A DNA stretch of 64,000 bases from Pseudobdellovibrionaceae bacterium (lineage in GTDB: Bacteria > Bdellovibrionota > Bdellovibrionia > Bdellovibrionales > JAMPXM01), in NCBI GenBank assembly GCA_021463345.1, contig JAJTYM010000005.1:1-64000 (forward strand), in the 5' to 3' direction. Of the stretch, positions 63,442 through 64,000 are shown in pieces (position 1 is the first letter of the stretch; each line of letters opens with the position of its first letter). The notes under the pieces were generated by a model. It saw nothing but the letters and a program-made list of their open reading frames with translations. It was not told the origin of the DNA and made no database searches. The position numbers and the translations under genes are program-made.

Positions 63442-64000
63442 CTATTTCTTCAGTCCGTGACGATGGAAAAACGGCAATGTCACTAGGGCCAGGATCGGCA
63501 CCGAAGTGAACAGGGCGACCATGACGGCGCCCACCGGCGCGTCGGTCCGGTAGCTGAGGTACATGCCGGCGAGGCTCAGCGAGGCGCTCAACGCCCAACC
63601 GAAGATCAGGCGGGCCCGCAGGCCCGCGAAGAGGAGGCGTCCGACCACGGCGGGGACGATCAGGAACGAGAAGACCATGAGGACGCCGGCGACGTGCGTG
63701 CTCGACGTGATCACGACGCCGAAGAGCGCGTAGAACAGGAAGTCCCAGAACGGCCGTGCCCGCCCGCCGGTCGAGCTTTCCCAGAACTGCGCGCGGAAAA
63801 TGAAGTGGATCAAGCCGACGCCGGAGTAGATGAGCGCTGTGTGCAGCACCTCGCGCCAACCGACCCAGAGGACCTGGCCGACGATCGCCTCCTTCAAGTG
63901 TTCGGCGCCGTGCGCGAGCCGGTCCACGACCAGGACGACCGCCGCGGAGGACAGCGCGTAGACGATGCCGATCAACGCTTCCTGCGAGATCTTTTCCTCG
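63442..64000 (-). CDS. Zinc/manganese-type ABC transporter permease (5' end outside window)
   Basis: The C-terminal about 185 residues of a ZnuB/TroC-type metal ABC permease. The frame continues past the window edge upstream, where EEKISQEALIGIVYA is typical of the middle of these proteins; a TTG at 63975 is not the true start. Several hydrophobic helices are visible (VLHTALIYSGVGLIHF, VITSSTHVAGVLMVFSFLIVPAVVG), including the conserved VAGVLMVFSFLIVPA block. It imports Zn or Mn with an ATPase and binding protein that must lie outside the window. Possible zinc control by the zur-like protein near 3 kb cannot be judged here. Confidence 0.85.
   Translation of the reverse strand, partial: EEKISQEALIGIVYALSSAAVVLVVDRLAHGAEHLKEAIVGQVLWVGWREVLHTALIYSGVGLIHFIFRAQFWESSTGGRARPFWDFLFYALFGVVITSSTHVAGVLMVFSFLIVPAVVGRLLFAGLRARLIFGWALSASLSLAGMYLSYRTDAPVGAVMVALFTSVPILALVTLPFFHRHGLKK

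Overview
This GC-rich 64 kb chromosomal window most resembles a member of the Bdellovibrionota (Oligoflexia) or a related myxobacterial-type lineage. The clues are many secreted proteins and lipoproteins (one with a 'YQNC' lipobox), tandem DUF3015 proteins, a DUF4105/Lnb-like protein, a DUF3857-transglutaminase protein, and a Glt/AgmX-type envelope gene cluster. I see no rRNA, tRNA, CRISPR array or prophage. GC statements are by eye.

Layout. 1-1441: a lower-GC edge with an unknown secreted protein and an IS3-type OrfA remnant. 1431-3140: a zur-like regulator and a CobW/COG0523 metal chaperone behind a perfect 19-bp palindrome. 3588-8246: secreted proteins, an alpha/beta hydrolase, a DUF4105-like barrel protein and two DUF3015 paralogues. 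8505-14424: two VAO/4-cresol-dehydrogenase-type flavoproteins flanking a beta-helix lipoprotein. 14623-16764: a TPR plus winged-helix protein and a small hypothetical.

17003-26937 is the most unusual part. It holds five adjacent, oppositely arranged genes whose products all carry export signals: a UDP-glucose pyrophosphorylase-family protein; a 1187-aa fusion of an MGDG-synthase-like glycosyltransferase, a permuted papain-like domain and a PlsC-like acyltransferase; a second papain-like protein; a neutral-ceramidase-family protein; and a GH1 beta-glycosidase. Together they look like a glycolipid or sphingolipid remodelling system working outside the cytoplasm, perhaps in prey or host. A decayed VAO-family pseudogene lies just beyond it.

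27325-31151: a membrane HEFSH protein, a P450-MFS pair and msrB. 31270-40209: a seven-gene Glt-like envelope operon with translationally coupled junctions. 40485-52937: hydrolases, a short RecQ, a GNAT-like protein, a DedA/YqaA protein, pip, trpS, a mini-EamA protein beside a 26-bp inverted repeat, a secreted lysozyme-like protein, an MFS transporter and a methyltransferase. 53024-56787: a xylose-type ABC transporter (xylFGH). 57109-64000: DUF3857-transglutaminase protein, an eight-repeat cysteine-rich protein, an Slt-type transglycosylase, an outer-membrane barrel, and the C-terminal part of a zinc/manganese ABC permease cut by the window edge.
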